The notes under the pieces are model-generated. The model did no database searches, had not been told where the DNA came from, and saw only the letters and a list, made by a program, of their open reading frames with translations. Shown one piece after another: positions 1 through 6,276 of a stretch of DNA of 9,553 nt (within the stretch, counting starts at the first letter, position 1; every line of letters begins with the position of its first letter). A program made the position numbers and the translations under genes. This DNA comes from Halovivax sp. Its GTDB lineage: Archaea; Halobacteriota; Halobacteria; Halobacteriales; Natrialbaceae. The stretch lies in contig SKPV01000209.1 of assembly GCA_007119345.1 (NCBI GenBank), positions 1 through 9,553 on the forward strand, in the 5' to 3' direction.

Positions 1-250
1 AAATTACCGGGTTTATGCCCATAGTGCACTCGTTTCGAAGTGAAATGAAGGGGTTCGAGTGGCGGCAACGCCGGCGGTCGGCCGTCCGTTCCGAGACGGC
101 TCACCGGATTCCCCGTCGAACGGTCCACACCCCCCGATTTCGACTCGACCGCCGGCGTCGATCCGTCGACGGCTGCCGGCGTCGCGACGGTGGTCGGCCG
201 ACCGGATTGCGTCGCAATGCCGGAGGCAAGCCGAGAACGTCCAGGCCCGA
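1..250. other. left-edge region without a supported gene
   Basis: No convincing coding region is visible here. The open frames on both strands translate into arginine- and proline-rich strings without the acidic bias of haloarchaeal proteins, which is what random frames through GC-rich DNA give. The stretch lies downstream of the methyltransferase stop codon. A gene ending or starting beyond the left edge cannot be excluded. Confidence 0.5.
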
Positions 251-982
251 CTACGGCGGACGGTCCCGGGGCGCGGCCCCACGCCGACGATCGGTACCAG
301 ATCGCGGCGCCACGCCGACCGTCAGCAGCGTGCCGAGTTCGCGATAGCGCTGGACCACGTCCTCGCGGCGCTCCCAGTCGTCGGTCGGGAACGCCGACGC
401 GTCGGGGATCTCGACGTCGCGGTCCGGGACGTTGTCCTGTTCGGCGACGTGCAGGCCGGCCTCCCGGAACGCCTCGCGGTACTCGCCGGCGCTCCAGCGG
501 GTCATGTCGACGGAGATCCGCTCTTGCCACTCGTGGGAGTGGACGTTCTCTTCGTAGTAGTTGACCGCACAGAAGAACGTCCCGCCCGGGCGAAGGACGC
601 GGGCGATTTCGGCGAGCGTCTCCCGGGGATCGGCGGCGTAGTAGAACGCCTCCATCGACCAGACGTGATCGATCGCGTCCTCGGCGAACGGCAGCGCCCC
701 GAAGTCCCCGGTGACGTAGCCGACCTGCGGGTCGTCGGTGTAGCTCGCGGCGTTGCGGGCCATCTCCGGCGAGCCGTCGAGGCCGTAGACGCGACCGGCG
801 TCGTAGGTGTCGCGGATCGCTCGTCCCGCGTAGCCGCTGCCGCAGCCGAGATCGAGGACGACGTCGCCCGGTTCGACCGGCATTCGTCCGAGCGCGTGCT
901 TCGCGGTCGCCCAGTGGCGCTCTTCCATTCCCTTGTCGCGACCGTCGGCCGCCCACTCGTCGAACTCCTCGCGCACGCTCAT
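251..982 (-). CDS. class I SAM-dependent methyltransferase
   Basis: Predicted cytosolic methyltransferase of 243 residues that would transfer a methyl group from S-adenosylmethionine to an unidentified substrate. The Rossmann-type motifs appear in the expected order: motif I VVLDLGCGSGYAG (about 41-53) for SAM binding, the acidic end of strand 2 in VYGLDGSPEMA (D69) that normally contacts the ribose, GDFGALPF (92-99), and the post-motif region VLRPGGTFF (129-137). The start at 982 is preferred over an in-frame ATG 30 codons upstream because the protein then begins MSVREEFDEWA, and because a TATA-like element sits about 28 bp before this ATG, as expected for a leaderless haloarchaeal mRNA; the extra 30 residues look like translated upstream DNA. 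The last 15 or so residues are arginine/proline-rich and may be a non-conserved tail. It is divergent from the iron uptake genes. The fold is certain; the substrate is unknown. Confidence 0.9.
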   Translation of the reverse strand: MSVREEFDEWAADGRDKGMEERHWATAKHALGRMPVEPGDVVLDLGCGSGYAGRAIRDTYDAGRVYGLDGSPEMARNAASYTDDPQVGYVTGDFGALPFAEDAIDHVWSMEAFYYAADPRETLAEIARVLRPGGTFFCAVNYYEENVHSHEWQERISVDMTRWSAGEYREAFREAGLHVAEQDNVPDRDVEIPDASAFPTDDWERREDVVQRYRELGTLLTVGVAPRSGTDRRRGAAPRDRPP

Positions 983-1006
983 GGGGAAGCGTGACTCCGC
1001 GGGGGA

Positions 1007-1013
1007 GATAATC
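1007..1013 (-). promoter_or_regulatory. TATA-like element of the methyltransferase gene
   Basis: Read on the minus strand the sequence is GGATTATCTC, with its centre about 28 bp upstream of the ATG at 982. That spacing would place transcription start at or next to the start codon, giving a leaderless mRNA. No Shine-Dalgarno sequence precedes the ATG, which fits. The assignment rests on spacing and composition only. Confidence 0.45.
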
Positions 1014-1132
1014 CGTTCGCATCCGCCCGACGACCGGGGCAAGGGAATTTCACGTCGCGGACCGATCCTCACACGCTCAGGGATCGATCGACACCCTGAA
1101 TTGGCCGCCTACCAAATCGTCGTTACGGGAGT

Positions 1133-1146
1133 TTAGGTCCGCCGAA
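1133..1146. promoter_or_regulatory. degenerate DtxR-type iron box
   Basis: TTAGGTCCGCCGAA matches the pattern TTAGGY-NN-RCCTAA with one mismatch (G in place of T in the right arm). It lies about 100 bp upstream of the strong box at 1236 and 150 bp upstream of the divergent methyltransferase start. It could be an auxiliary site for the same iron regulator or a chance match; on its own it would not be called. Confidence 0.3.
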
Positions 1147-1196
1147 ACCGATACGTTCGGTCTCGATTATCGACCGAGCCCCGAAATGCCGAACCG

Positions 1197-1211
1197 GAAT
1201 TGCGGCAATTC
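1197..1211. repeat. 15-bp perfect inverted repeat upstream of the binding-protein promoter
   Basis: GAATTGC-G-GCAATTC has two perfect 7-bp arms around one central base. It lies some 15-30 bp upstream of the presumed TATA region of the gene starting at 1259, a position typical for an activator or a second regulator. It is unrelated in sequence to the TTAGG-type boxes. The function is inferred only from symmetry and position. Confidence 0.4.
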
Positions 1212-1235
1212 GGGAACGATCGATAGGTATTTGTG

Positions 1236-1253
1236 TTTTAGGCCGGCCTAAAA
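1236..1253. promoter_or_regulatory. strong DtxR/SirR-type iron operator
   Basis: TTTTAGGCCGGCCTAAAA is a perfect 18-bp palindrome whose core fits the TTAGGY-NN-RCCTAA pattern of iron-dependent DtxR-family repressors, known in haloarchaea as Idr/SirR-type regulators. It ends only 5 bp before the ATG at 1259, so it covers the region between a TATA-like stretch (about 1226-1235, GGTATTTGTG) and the start codon. A bound repressor would block a leaderless transcript directly. There is no room for a ribosome binding site, which supports leaderless expression. Confidence 0.75.
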
Positions 1254-1258
1254 CTAGT

Positions 1259-2437
1259 ATGGGAAACGAACCGGAGGACTCCCGGCGCCGACCGACGAAC
1301 CGCCGCCGCTTCCTCGGAGCGAGCGGCCTCGCGCTCGCGAGCGTCGGTTTCGCCGGCTGTCTCGGGATACTCGACGGTGACGGGGGAACCGCCGGCGCCG
1401 TCTCCGACGCCGATCCGCTGGCGAATCCCGTCGATTCGACCGCCGTCTCGTGGGACGATCTCGGCAAACTCGAGGGCGAGCTCACCATCTACTCCGGACG
1501 GACACGCGACCAGATCGACCCGGTGTTCGACGCGCTCGAGGATGAGTACGACGGTCTCACGCTCAGCGTCGACTCGGACGACAACGACGTGCAGGTCAAC
1601 CAGATCCTCCAGGAAGGCGACGCCACGCCAGCGGATGTCATGTACTCGCAGGATCCCGGTGCGCTCGGGGAGCTCGAACGAAACGGCGCGCTTCAGCGGT
1701 TGCCCGACGACGTCGTCGACGCCGTCCCCGAGAGCTATCGCGAACCCGACGGCTACTGGACCGGCGTGACCGGTCGCGTTCGCGCGATCCAGTACAACGG
1801 CGACCGCCTGGACGAACTCGGCCTCGACGGACCGGAGGACTTCCCCACCGACATCGCGGCGTTCGCGACCGACGACCGATTCGCGGGCGTCATCTCGACG
1901 CGGCCCAACTCCGGGACGTTCCGCGGGTTCATCCAGGCGATGGTCGAACTCGAGGGCGAGGAGGCGACCCGCGAGTGGGTTCGAGCGATGGTCGAAGACC
2001 AGGACGTCCAGCTCTTTTCCGGCGGTTCCGATCAGGCCGAAGCCGTCAACCGGGGCGGCGACGGCGATCCCATCGTGGCCCTCGGAAACAGTTACTACGC
2101 CGCCCGGATCGTCAACGAGAATCCGGACGCCCCGATCGGCGCCACGTTCACGGAGAACGACGCCGGTTGCCTGTTCAGCGTCGCTGGCGTCGGGGCGACG
2201 ACCACCGCCGACGATCCCGAGCTCGTCGCGGAGTTCGTCCGCCACCTCCTCGCCGAAGAGGGCCAGACGTTCATGATGGAGGCCAACGGCGAGTACCCGG
2301 TCGTCGAGGGAATCGACTACGTCGGGGAGTTCCCGGACCTCGAGGAGATCAACCCGCCGGAGTTCGACCTCAGCGACTTCGACATGGACCTCCAGGAGGC
2401 CAACGAACTCCTCGAAGACGAGGGTATGACGGTCTGA
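1259..2437 (+). CDS. iron(III)-type ABC transporter substrate-binding lipoprotein
   Basis: Secreted, lipid-anchored binding protein of 392 residues, probably for ferric iron or a ferric complex. The N-terminus carries a Tat signal (NRRRFLGAS, twin arginines near 15-17), a hydrophobic stretch and a lipobox FAGC with the lipidated cysteine at 34, followed by an acidic linker. The mature part follows the FbpA/FutA-like family: LTIYSGRTRDQIDPVFDALE at the start of the binding lobe, then a hinge region, with GNSYYAARI containing tandem tyrosines (Y279-Y280), the residues that commonly ligate Fe3+ in this family. Length is usual for the family. The start codon lies 5 bp after a perfect iron-box palindrome, so expression is probably repressed when iron is sufficient. 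The fused permease follows after 291 bp and has its own box. The exact ligand (iron, thiamine or another small molecule bound by related proteins) is inferred mainly from the regulation and the paired tyrosines. Confidence 0.88.
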   Translation: MGNEPEDSRRRPTNRRRFLGASGLALASVGFAGCLGILDGDGGTAGAVSDADPLANPVDSTAVSWDDLGKLEGELTIYSGRTRDQIDPVFDALEDEYDGLTLSVDSDDNDVQVNQILQEGDATPADVMYSQDPGALGELERNGALQRLPDDVVDAVPESYREPDGYWTGVTGRVRAIQYNGDRLDELGLDGPEDFPTDIAAFATDDRFAGVISTRPNSGTFRGFIQAMVELEGEEATREWVRAMVEDQDVQLFSGGSDQAEAVNRGGDGDPIVALGNSYYAARIVNENPDAPIGATFTENDAGCLFSVAGVGATTTADDPELVAEFVRHLLAEEGQTFMMEANGEYPVVEGIDYVGEFPDLEEINPPEFDLSDFDMDLQEANELLEDEGMTV

Positions 2438-2472
2438 CGACCGGCAGGTTCCGCCGAGTCGTCCGCTCGTGT

Positions 2473-2574
2473 ATCCGTCCCAGTTCACTCCGCGAGCGGC
2501 CAGATAATCCGTCCCAGTTCGCTCGACGGCGGGCCAAACAATCCGTCTCAGTTCACTCTGCGGACGGTAAGCAG
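2473..2574. repeat. three tandem 34-bp imperfect repeats
   Basis: Three units begin at 2473, 2507 and 2541 with an exact 34-bp period. Each starts ATCCGTCYCAGTTCRCTC and then diverges through a GC-rich half. They fill the gap between the binding-protein stop codon and the iron box of the permease gene. They are not recognised as a known element. Possible roles are a termination or processing region or a protein-binding array; they may also simply be slippage duplications. Confidence 0.7.
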
Positions 2575-2662
2575 CGTTGACGCCACCGGCTCGTCGCGGT
2601 CGTCCGTCGAAACCGACGCCCCCGTTCGCCGATTCCGGCCCGTCGGGAACGCTTCGAGGGGT

Positions 2663-2676
2663 TTAGGTGCACCTAA
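2663..2676. promoter_or_regulatory. DtxR/SirR-type iron operator of the permease gene
   Basis: TTAGGTGCACCTAA is a perfect 14-bp palindrome with the same TTAGGY/RCCTAA half sites as the box at 1236. It lies 52 bp upstream of the permease ATG (2729), where it would overlap a promoter. Its presence implies that the permease has its own iron-regulated promoter and is not expressed only by read-through from the binding-protein gene. Confidence 0.7.
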
Positions 2677-2728
2677 CTCCAAGCGGCCAACCGTCTCACC
2701 AGATCGTCCGTTCGCCCGGGAATCTCCT

Positions 2729-4351
2729 ATGAAATCACCCACGACCGACGACGAACCGCTCGGCGCTCGTCTGCGGACGATGCGTTCGCGACTCGCCGAG
2801 GCCGACCGATCGACGATCGGCCTCGGGCTGGCAAGCGCCGTCGTCGCGTTCCTCGTCGTCTCGCCGATGTTCTGGATCGTCTGGGAGGCGTCGACCGTGG
2901 ACCCGTCGCGGGCGTACGACCTCGTCGTCTCCTCGCGGACGGCGTCGGTGACGCTCAACAGCATCGTCCTGATGGCCCTGGTCACGGCGTTTTCGATCGG
3001 TCTCGGGGTCCCGCTCGCCGTGTTGACGACCCGGACCGATCTCCCCTACCCCCGGTTCTGGACCGTCGTCGCCGCCCTTCCGCTGGTGATTCCGAGCTAC
3101 ATCGGCGCGATCGCGTTCGTCGGCATGTTCGGGCCCGGCGGCGAGGTCGACACCCTCTTCGGCGCGACCGTCCCGCGGCTCGACGGGCTCCCGGGAGCGG
3201 TGTTCATCGTCACGCTGTACACCTACCCGTACGTCTTTCTCACGACCCGCGCCGCACTGCTCTCGATGGATCACTCCCTGGTCGACGCCGCGCGGACCCT
3301 GAACGCCGGTTCCGTCGAGACGTTTCGCCGCGTCACGCTCCCCCAGATCCGCCCCGGCGTCGCCGCGGGCGCGTTGCTCGCGGCGCTGTACGCGATCTCC
3401 GATTTCGGGACGCCGGCGTTCATGGGCGCGGACGTCTTCACCAGTACGATCTACTGGCAGTCCAGAAGCTTCAACGTCGAGTACGCGGCGCTGCTCGCCC
3501 TCCAGCTCGTCGCGATCGTCGCCGTCGTCCTGGTTATCGAAGCGGGGATCGGTCGGGACGAGGACGCCAGCGGCGGACCCGGGAGCGGGACCACCGCCCG
3601 GCTCGGCAACTGGAAGTGGCCCGCGATGGGGTTCGTCTCGCTGCTCGGGGCCATCACGCTCGTCGTCCCGGTCGCGATCTTTTCGAACTGGTACCTCCGG
3701 AGCGAGGGCGATCCCATCTCCTCGCTCGAGTTCCAGTGGACGTTCGCGTACAATTCCGTCCGCCTGGCGCTGCTCGCCGCGCTCGTCGCCTGTCTCTTCG
3801 CCCTCCCGGTCGCGTACTTCTCCGCGCGATCGAACTCGGTCGTCTCGCGAGTGTTCGAGCGTGCAACCTACGTCGGGTTCGCCGTTCCCGGCGTCGTCAT
3901 CGGTCTCGCGCTGGTGTTCCTCGGGACGAGAACCTTCCCCTCGCTGTACAGGCAGGGCGTCTGGTTGCTCGTGTTCGCGTACGTCGTCCGGTTCCTCCCG
4001 CAGGCCGTCGGTACCGTGCGGTCGTCGGTGTTGCAGGTCGACGAGTCGACCATCGAGGCCGCCCGAACGCTCAACGCCGGCCGTCTCGAAACCTTCAGGC
4101 GCGTCACCCTGCCGCTGATCGCCCCCGGGGTGGTCGTCGGCGGCATCCTCGTGTTCCTGACGACGATGAAGGAGCTCCCGGTGACGCTGATGCTCGGTCC
4201 CGTCGGCATGGACACGCTCGTCATCATCATCTGGGACGCCCAGGACGCCCTCGCCTATCGGTACGCCGCGGTCCCCGCCCTCCTGTTGATAGTCATCTCC
4301 GGGCTCTCGATGCTCGTCCTGCTCCGACAGGAAGGCAGGGGTTTCAGTTGA
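2729..4351 (+). CDS. fused two-domain iron(III)-type ABC transporter permease
   Basis: Integral membrane protein of 540 residues that would form the whole translocation channel of an FbpB-type importer. About twelve hydrophobic segments can be counted, six per half, separated by a polar acidic/glycine-rich linker (about 275-290). Each half carries the cytoplasmic EAA loop that docks onto the ATPase: AARTLNAGSVETFRRVTLP (about 187-205) and AARTLNAGRLETFRRVTLP (about 444-462). The two loops are almost identical, as expected for an internally duplicated permease. Length is normal for this fused family. Its upstream region holds a perfect iron box, so it is probably co-regulated with the lipoprotein. 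No ATP-binding subunit follows: the next gene is unrelated and has its own promoter. The ATPase must therefore be encoded elsewhere or shared with another transporter. Ferric iron as substrate is an inference; related permeases carry thiamine or 2-aminoethylphosphonate. Confidence 0.9.
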   Translation: MKSPTTDDEPLGARLRTMRSRLAEADRSTIGLGLASAVVAFLVVSPMFWIVWEASTVDPSRAYDLVVSSRTASVTLNSIVLMALVTAFSIGLGVPLAVLTTRTDLPYPRFWTVVAALPLVIPSYIGAIAFVGMFGPGGEVDTLFGATVPRLDGLPGAVFIVTLYTYPYVFLTTRAALLSMDHSLVDAARTLNAGSVETFRRVTLPQIRPGVAAGALLAALYAISDFGTPAFMGADVFTSTIYWQSRSFNVEYAALLALQLVAIVAVVLVIEAGIGRDEDASGGPGSGTTARLGNWKWPAMGFVSLLGAITLVVPVAIFSNWYLRSEGDPISSLEFQWTFAYNSVRLALLAALVACLFALPVAYFSARSNSVVSRVFERATYVGFAVPGVVIGLALVFLGTRTFPSLYRQGVWLLVFAYVVRFLPQAVGTVRSSVLQVDESTIEAARTLNAGRLETFRRVTLPLIAPGVVVGGILVFLTTMKELPVTLMLGPVGMDTLVIIIWDAQDALAYRYAAVPALLLIVISGLSMLVLLRQEGRGFS

Positions 4352-4401
4352 AACCGAACCGTCGGACGGAGGCCCCGGATTCGATCACCGACCGCGTACC
4401 C

Positions 4402-4420
4402 GCACTCTTTATAGGAGTGC
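4402..4420 (+). promoter_or_regulatory. TATA box embedded in a perfect palindrome
   Basis: GCACTC-TTTATAG-GAGTGC has 6-bp perfect arms enclosing a TATA element (4408-4414). The TATA centre lies about 28-30 bp before the ATG at 4441, which predicts a leaderless transcript. The symmetric arms could bind a repressor that masks the TATA box. Alternatively the hairpin may belong to the end of the permease transcript (stop at 4351), but the perfect promoter spacing favours a promoter role. Confidence 0.65.
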
Positions 4421-4440
4421 CGAAAGTTGTTGTCTCCAAC

Positions 4441-5019
4441 ATGGAGTACGCGCTGGAAATCGAGGGGACGCCCGAAACCGTCCCGGGGGGAACGGGCATC
4501 CTCTTGCGCCATCCGAGCACCGGCGAGACCGACCGCATCGACACCGACTTTCTCAAGACCGACATCGATCGCTTCCTCGTCGTCTCCACGAGAACCACCG
4601 CCCGCGAGGTGAGACAGAAACTCGAGTACTACGACGTCGACGAGTCCCGGGCGGACATCCTCGACACGCTCAGCATCGAGCGCGGGTACTCCCGACGCTC
4701 GAAGGACCACGTCTACTACGTCTCCGCGCCCGACCACGTCGACGGGATCGTCGAACAGGTCGAGCGCTTCCTCGAGCGGACCGACGGCAAGCGCCGGATC
4801 AGCTTCGACTCGCTCACCGAGCTCGCCTACTACGCCGGCGAGGAGGAGGCCCTGGACGCCGCCAGGCGGATCCTCACGCTGCTCGACGAGCACGACGCCG
4901 TCGGCCTCTTTCACCTCTCCGCGGAGGTTCACGACGACGAGGTCCTCGGCGAGTTCGGCGAACTGTTCGACGGGGTCGTCGACCTCCACGAAGACGGTCG
5001 CATCGACGCCGACTTCTGA
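4441..5019 (+). CDS. haloarchaeal KaiC/RadA-like protein with degenerate P-loop, function unknown
   Basis: Acidic soluble protein of 192 residues. The N-terminal part reads VPGGTGILLRHPSTGETD (14-31), aligning by eye with the P-loop region of KaiC/RadA-type ATPases (PGG..LL..GPPGTGKT), but the first glycine is histidine and the essential lysine is glutamate, so nucleotide binding by this site is unlikely. RFLVVSTRTTAREVRQKLEYY resembles the next strand-helix unit of that fold, and RISFDSLTELAYY (about 119-131) sits where the Walker B strand would be. From memory such proteins are labelled HTR-like or a DUF in haloarchaeal genomes; that label is uncertain. The ATG is chosen because a TATA box lies the right distance upstream for a leaderless mRNA and because the frame upstream of it overlaps the permease gene. 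It converges on the 5111-5893 gene. A copy of its C-terminal coding tail follows the stop codon. No function is assigned. Confidence 0.8.
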   Translation: MEYALEIEGTPETVPGGTGILLRHPSTGETDRIDTDFLKTDIDRFLVVSTRTTAREVRQKLEYYDVDESRADILDTLSIERGYSRRSKDHVYYVSAPDHVDGIVEQVERFLERTDGKRRISFDSLTELAYYAGEEEALDAARRILTLLDEHDAVGLFHLSAEVHDDEVLGEFGELFDGVVDLHEDGRIDADF

Positions 5020-5077
5020 GCGGCGAACGGGCGCCACGAAAACGGTCGCATCGACGCCGACTTCTGAGCGGCGAACG
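4986..5077. repeat. 44-bp direct duplication of the gene's 3' end
   Basis: Positions 4986-5029 recur at 5034-5077, offset by 48 bp, with 43 of 44 bases identical (G4993 versus A5041). The unit spans the last ten codons of the preceding gene, its TGA stop and ten bases beyond. The first stop terminates translation, so the second copy is an untranslated relic still carrying the C-terminal coding tail and a second TGA in the same frame. The near-identity points to a recent duplication. Confidence 0.9.
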
Positions 5078-5101
5078 ATCCCGCGGGACCGCGCCCGTTC
5101 G
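5072..5101. terminator. nested inverted repeat between convergent genes
   Basis: CGAACG (5072-5077) pairs with CGTTCG (5096-5101), and the loop contains the 10-bp palindrome TCCCGCGGGA (5079-5088). It lies between two convergent genes, just after the duplicated gene tail and before the stop codon at 5111. A role in ending or insulating transcription is plausible, but there is no clear T-run and archaeal terminators do not require hairpins. Confidence 0.25.
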
Positions 5102-5110
5102 TCGAACCGG

Positions 5111-5893
5111 TCACTCCGCGAGCGCTTCGAACGTCTTCTCCGCCCACCGGATCGCGTACGCCGGACCGTGATCGCGATAGGCGGCGGTGTCGAGGGCGTC
5201 GAACGGCGCCGGGAGCTCGATCGCGTGTTTGATCGCGCTGCAGGCGAGTTCGGTCGCGTCCGGGAACGAGGTGCTCCCCCGAGCGACCGCGCCGGGGAGG
5301 TCGTCGACCCGTCCGGTGAGGCGGTCGCCCGCGTCCTGCCAGGCCGACCCGAGCTCGGGGTGGGAATCGTGCCAGTCGGCGAACTCGGTTCCCGTTCGCA
5401 AGCCGAGCCAGCCGTCGTACAGCGCCGCCGCCACCTGGTAGGTGCCCGCGGGGCCGAGTCCGACCGCGCGATCGAGATCGCGGTAGCCCTCCTCGAAGAA
5501 ACCCAGAAAGTGCTCCGGGACGTCCATCGATAACTCGACGAACGCCTCGGCGAGCAGAAAGTCGACGAACGACGCCGGCGAGCCACGGACGCGGGGTTTG
5601 ACGAGAACGACGGGCGGCTCCGTCTGGCGCGTCCAGACTACGCTGCCGTCGCCGGGCATCCCGATCGTGAAGTCGTCCCCGGCGTAGCGTTCCAGGAGCG
5701 CCGGCCCATCAGGCGGGAGCCAGTCGGACGGAAACGTCGCGGGATCGAGCGCGTCGACGACGAATCCGAGGTCCTCGGCGGCCGCCGGCGGGACCGTCTC
5801 GAAATCGCGCTCGCAGTCGAAGACGAGCGCGTCCGGAGCGTAGTCGTCCCTGACCGCACCGACCGACGACGAGAGATCCCGACGGTCGAACAT
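5111..5893 (-). CDS. haloarchaeal protein of unknown function
   Basis: Acidic soluble protein of 260 residues with no motif that I recognise. It begins MFDRRDLSSSV and is rich in Asp, Glu, aromatic and helix-forming residues. Visible landmarks are FVDFLLAEAFVELSMDVPEH and a C-terminal helix-rich segment ending ETFEALAE-like (exactly KTFEALAE). No signal peptide, membrane span, metal site or nucleotide motif is evident. The ATG at 5893 is favoured over an in-frame start at 6004 because it overlaps the stop codon of the upstream microprotein gene as TGATG, an arrangement typical of translational coupling, while the extended N-terminus would read through that small gene in another frame. It shares the promoter at 6007-6013. 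It may belong to one of the recent haloarchaeal DUF families. Confidence 0.75.
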   Translation of the reverse strand: MFDRRDLSSSVGAVRDDYAPDALVFDCERDFETVPPAAAEDLGFVVDALDPATFPSDWLPPDGPALLERYAGDDFTIGMPGDGSVVWTRQTEPPVVLVKPRVRGSPASFVDFLLAEAFVELSMDVPEHFLGFFEEGYRDLDRAVGLGPAGTYQVAAALYDGWLGLRTGTEFADWHDSHPELGSAWQDAGDRLTGRVDDLPGAVARGSTSFPDATELACSAIKHAIELPAPFDALDTAAYRDHGPAYAIRWAEKTFEALAE

Positions 5894-5982
5894 CAGCCCA
5901 GGACGAGCTGGGCCATGAGAACGAGCGAGATTGCTGCGGCGGCGAGCACCGTCGAGAGGACGATCTTCGTGGCCGTACTCAT
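5893..5982 (-). CDS. 29-residue single-span membrane microprotein
   Basis: Very small gene encoding MSTATKIVLSTVL followed by an alanine/leucine-rich hydrophobic run ending QLVLG. After five polar residues almost the whole chain (about 6-28) is one predicted membrane helix with a lysine near its N-terminal end. Three independent signs support translation: a TATA-like ATTTAAG about 28 bp before the ATG, giving a leaderless start; a TGATG overlap between its stop and the start of the 260-residue gene; and a sensible small-protein composition. An in-frame start at 6102 would add 40 residues containing promoter sequence and is rejected. A leader peptide whose translation feeds the downstream gene and a true membrane microprotein are both possible. 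Confidence 0.65.
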   Translation of the reverse strand: MSTATKIVLSTVLAAAAISLVLMAQLVLG

Positions 5983-6006
5983 GGGTGAAGGGTGCCCGCC
6001 CCACCG

Positions 6007-6013
6007 CTTAAAT
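6007..6013 (-). promoter_or_regulatory. TATA-like element of the microprotein operon
   Basis: On the minus strand the sequence is GGATTTAAGC; the ATTTAAG centre is about 28 bp upstream of the ATG at 5982. This fits a leaderless promoter that transcribes both the microprotein and the 260-residue gene. Confidence 0.55.
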
Positions 6014-6276
6014 CCATCTCTTCGCGCCCCCGAGACGGCCGTCCCCACCGACCACAGAACCATAGTTTCAAGTAGAGCCCTATAACGATCCTCCCAGGAC
6101 ACCTCTAATGATTAACGGTCTGTTGCAGTCGAAATCGAGGGGTCGAAGCGATCGGTAACCGCCGGTCGAGTGAACGAAAATCTGCGAGTCGGTCCGGCCG
6201 GCGGGAAATTCCACGAACTCGCCGGACGCAGACGGCGGCCGAAAATCGGCGTACGGGCCCCTTCCAGCGGGGCGGT
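6014..6276. other. intergenic region between oapC and the microprotein operon
   Basis: No coding region is supported. On the minus strand, downstream of the oapC stop, there are short T-tracts (GATTTTCGG near 6240, GATTTTCGTTC near 6178) of the kind that can end archaeal transcription. An AT-richer patch around 6060-6115 (reading TATAACG and ATGATTAACGG on the plus strand) does not have a clear gene partner. Confidence 0.4.

Noticed and set aside
59..994. Long plus-strand open frame of 311 codons opposite the methyltransferase
   Set aside because: It is the antisense shadow of the methyltransferase, which has all its SAM motifs. The translated product has no recognisable domain.
1238..2488. 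Minus-strand open frame of 416 codons opposite the binding-protein gene
   Set aside because: Antisense shadow caused by the strong codon bias of GC-rich DNA; the plus strand encodes a clear Tat lipoprotein with iron-binding family features.
2473..2574. CRISPR array
   Set aside because: The three units are directly adjacent with a 34-bp period and no unique spacers between constant repeats; half of each unit diverges. No cas gene is present.
4255..5586. Minus-strand open frame of 443 codons spanning two convergent genes
   Set aside because: It runs antisense to the 4441-5019 gene and then out of frame through the 5111-5893 gene. Its repeated peptide merely reflects the 44-bp duplication.
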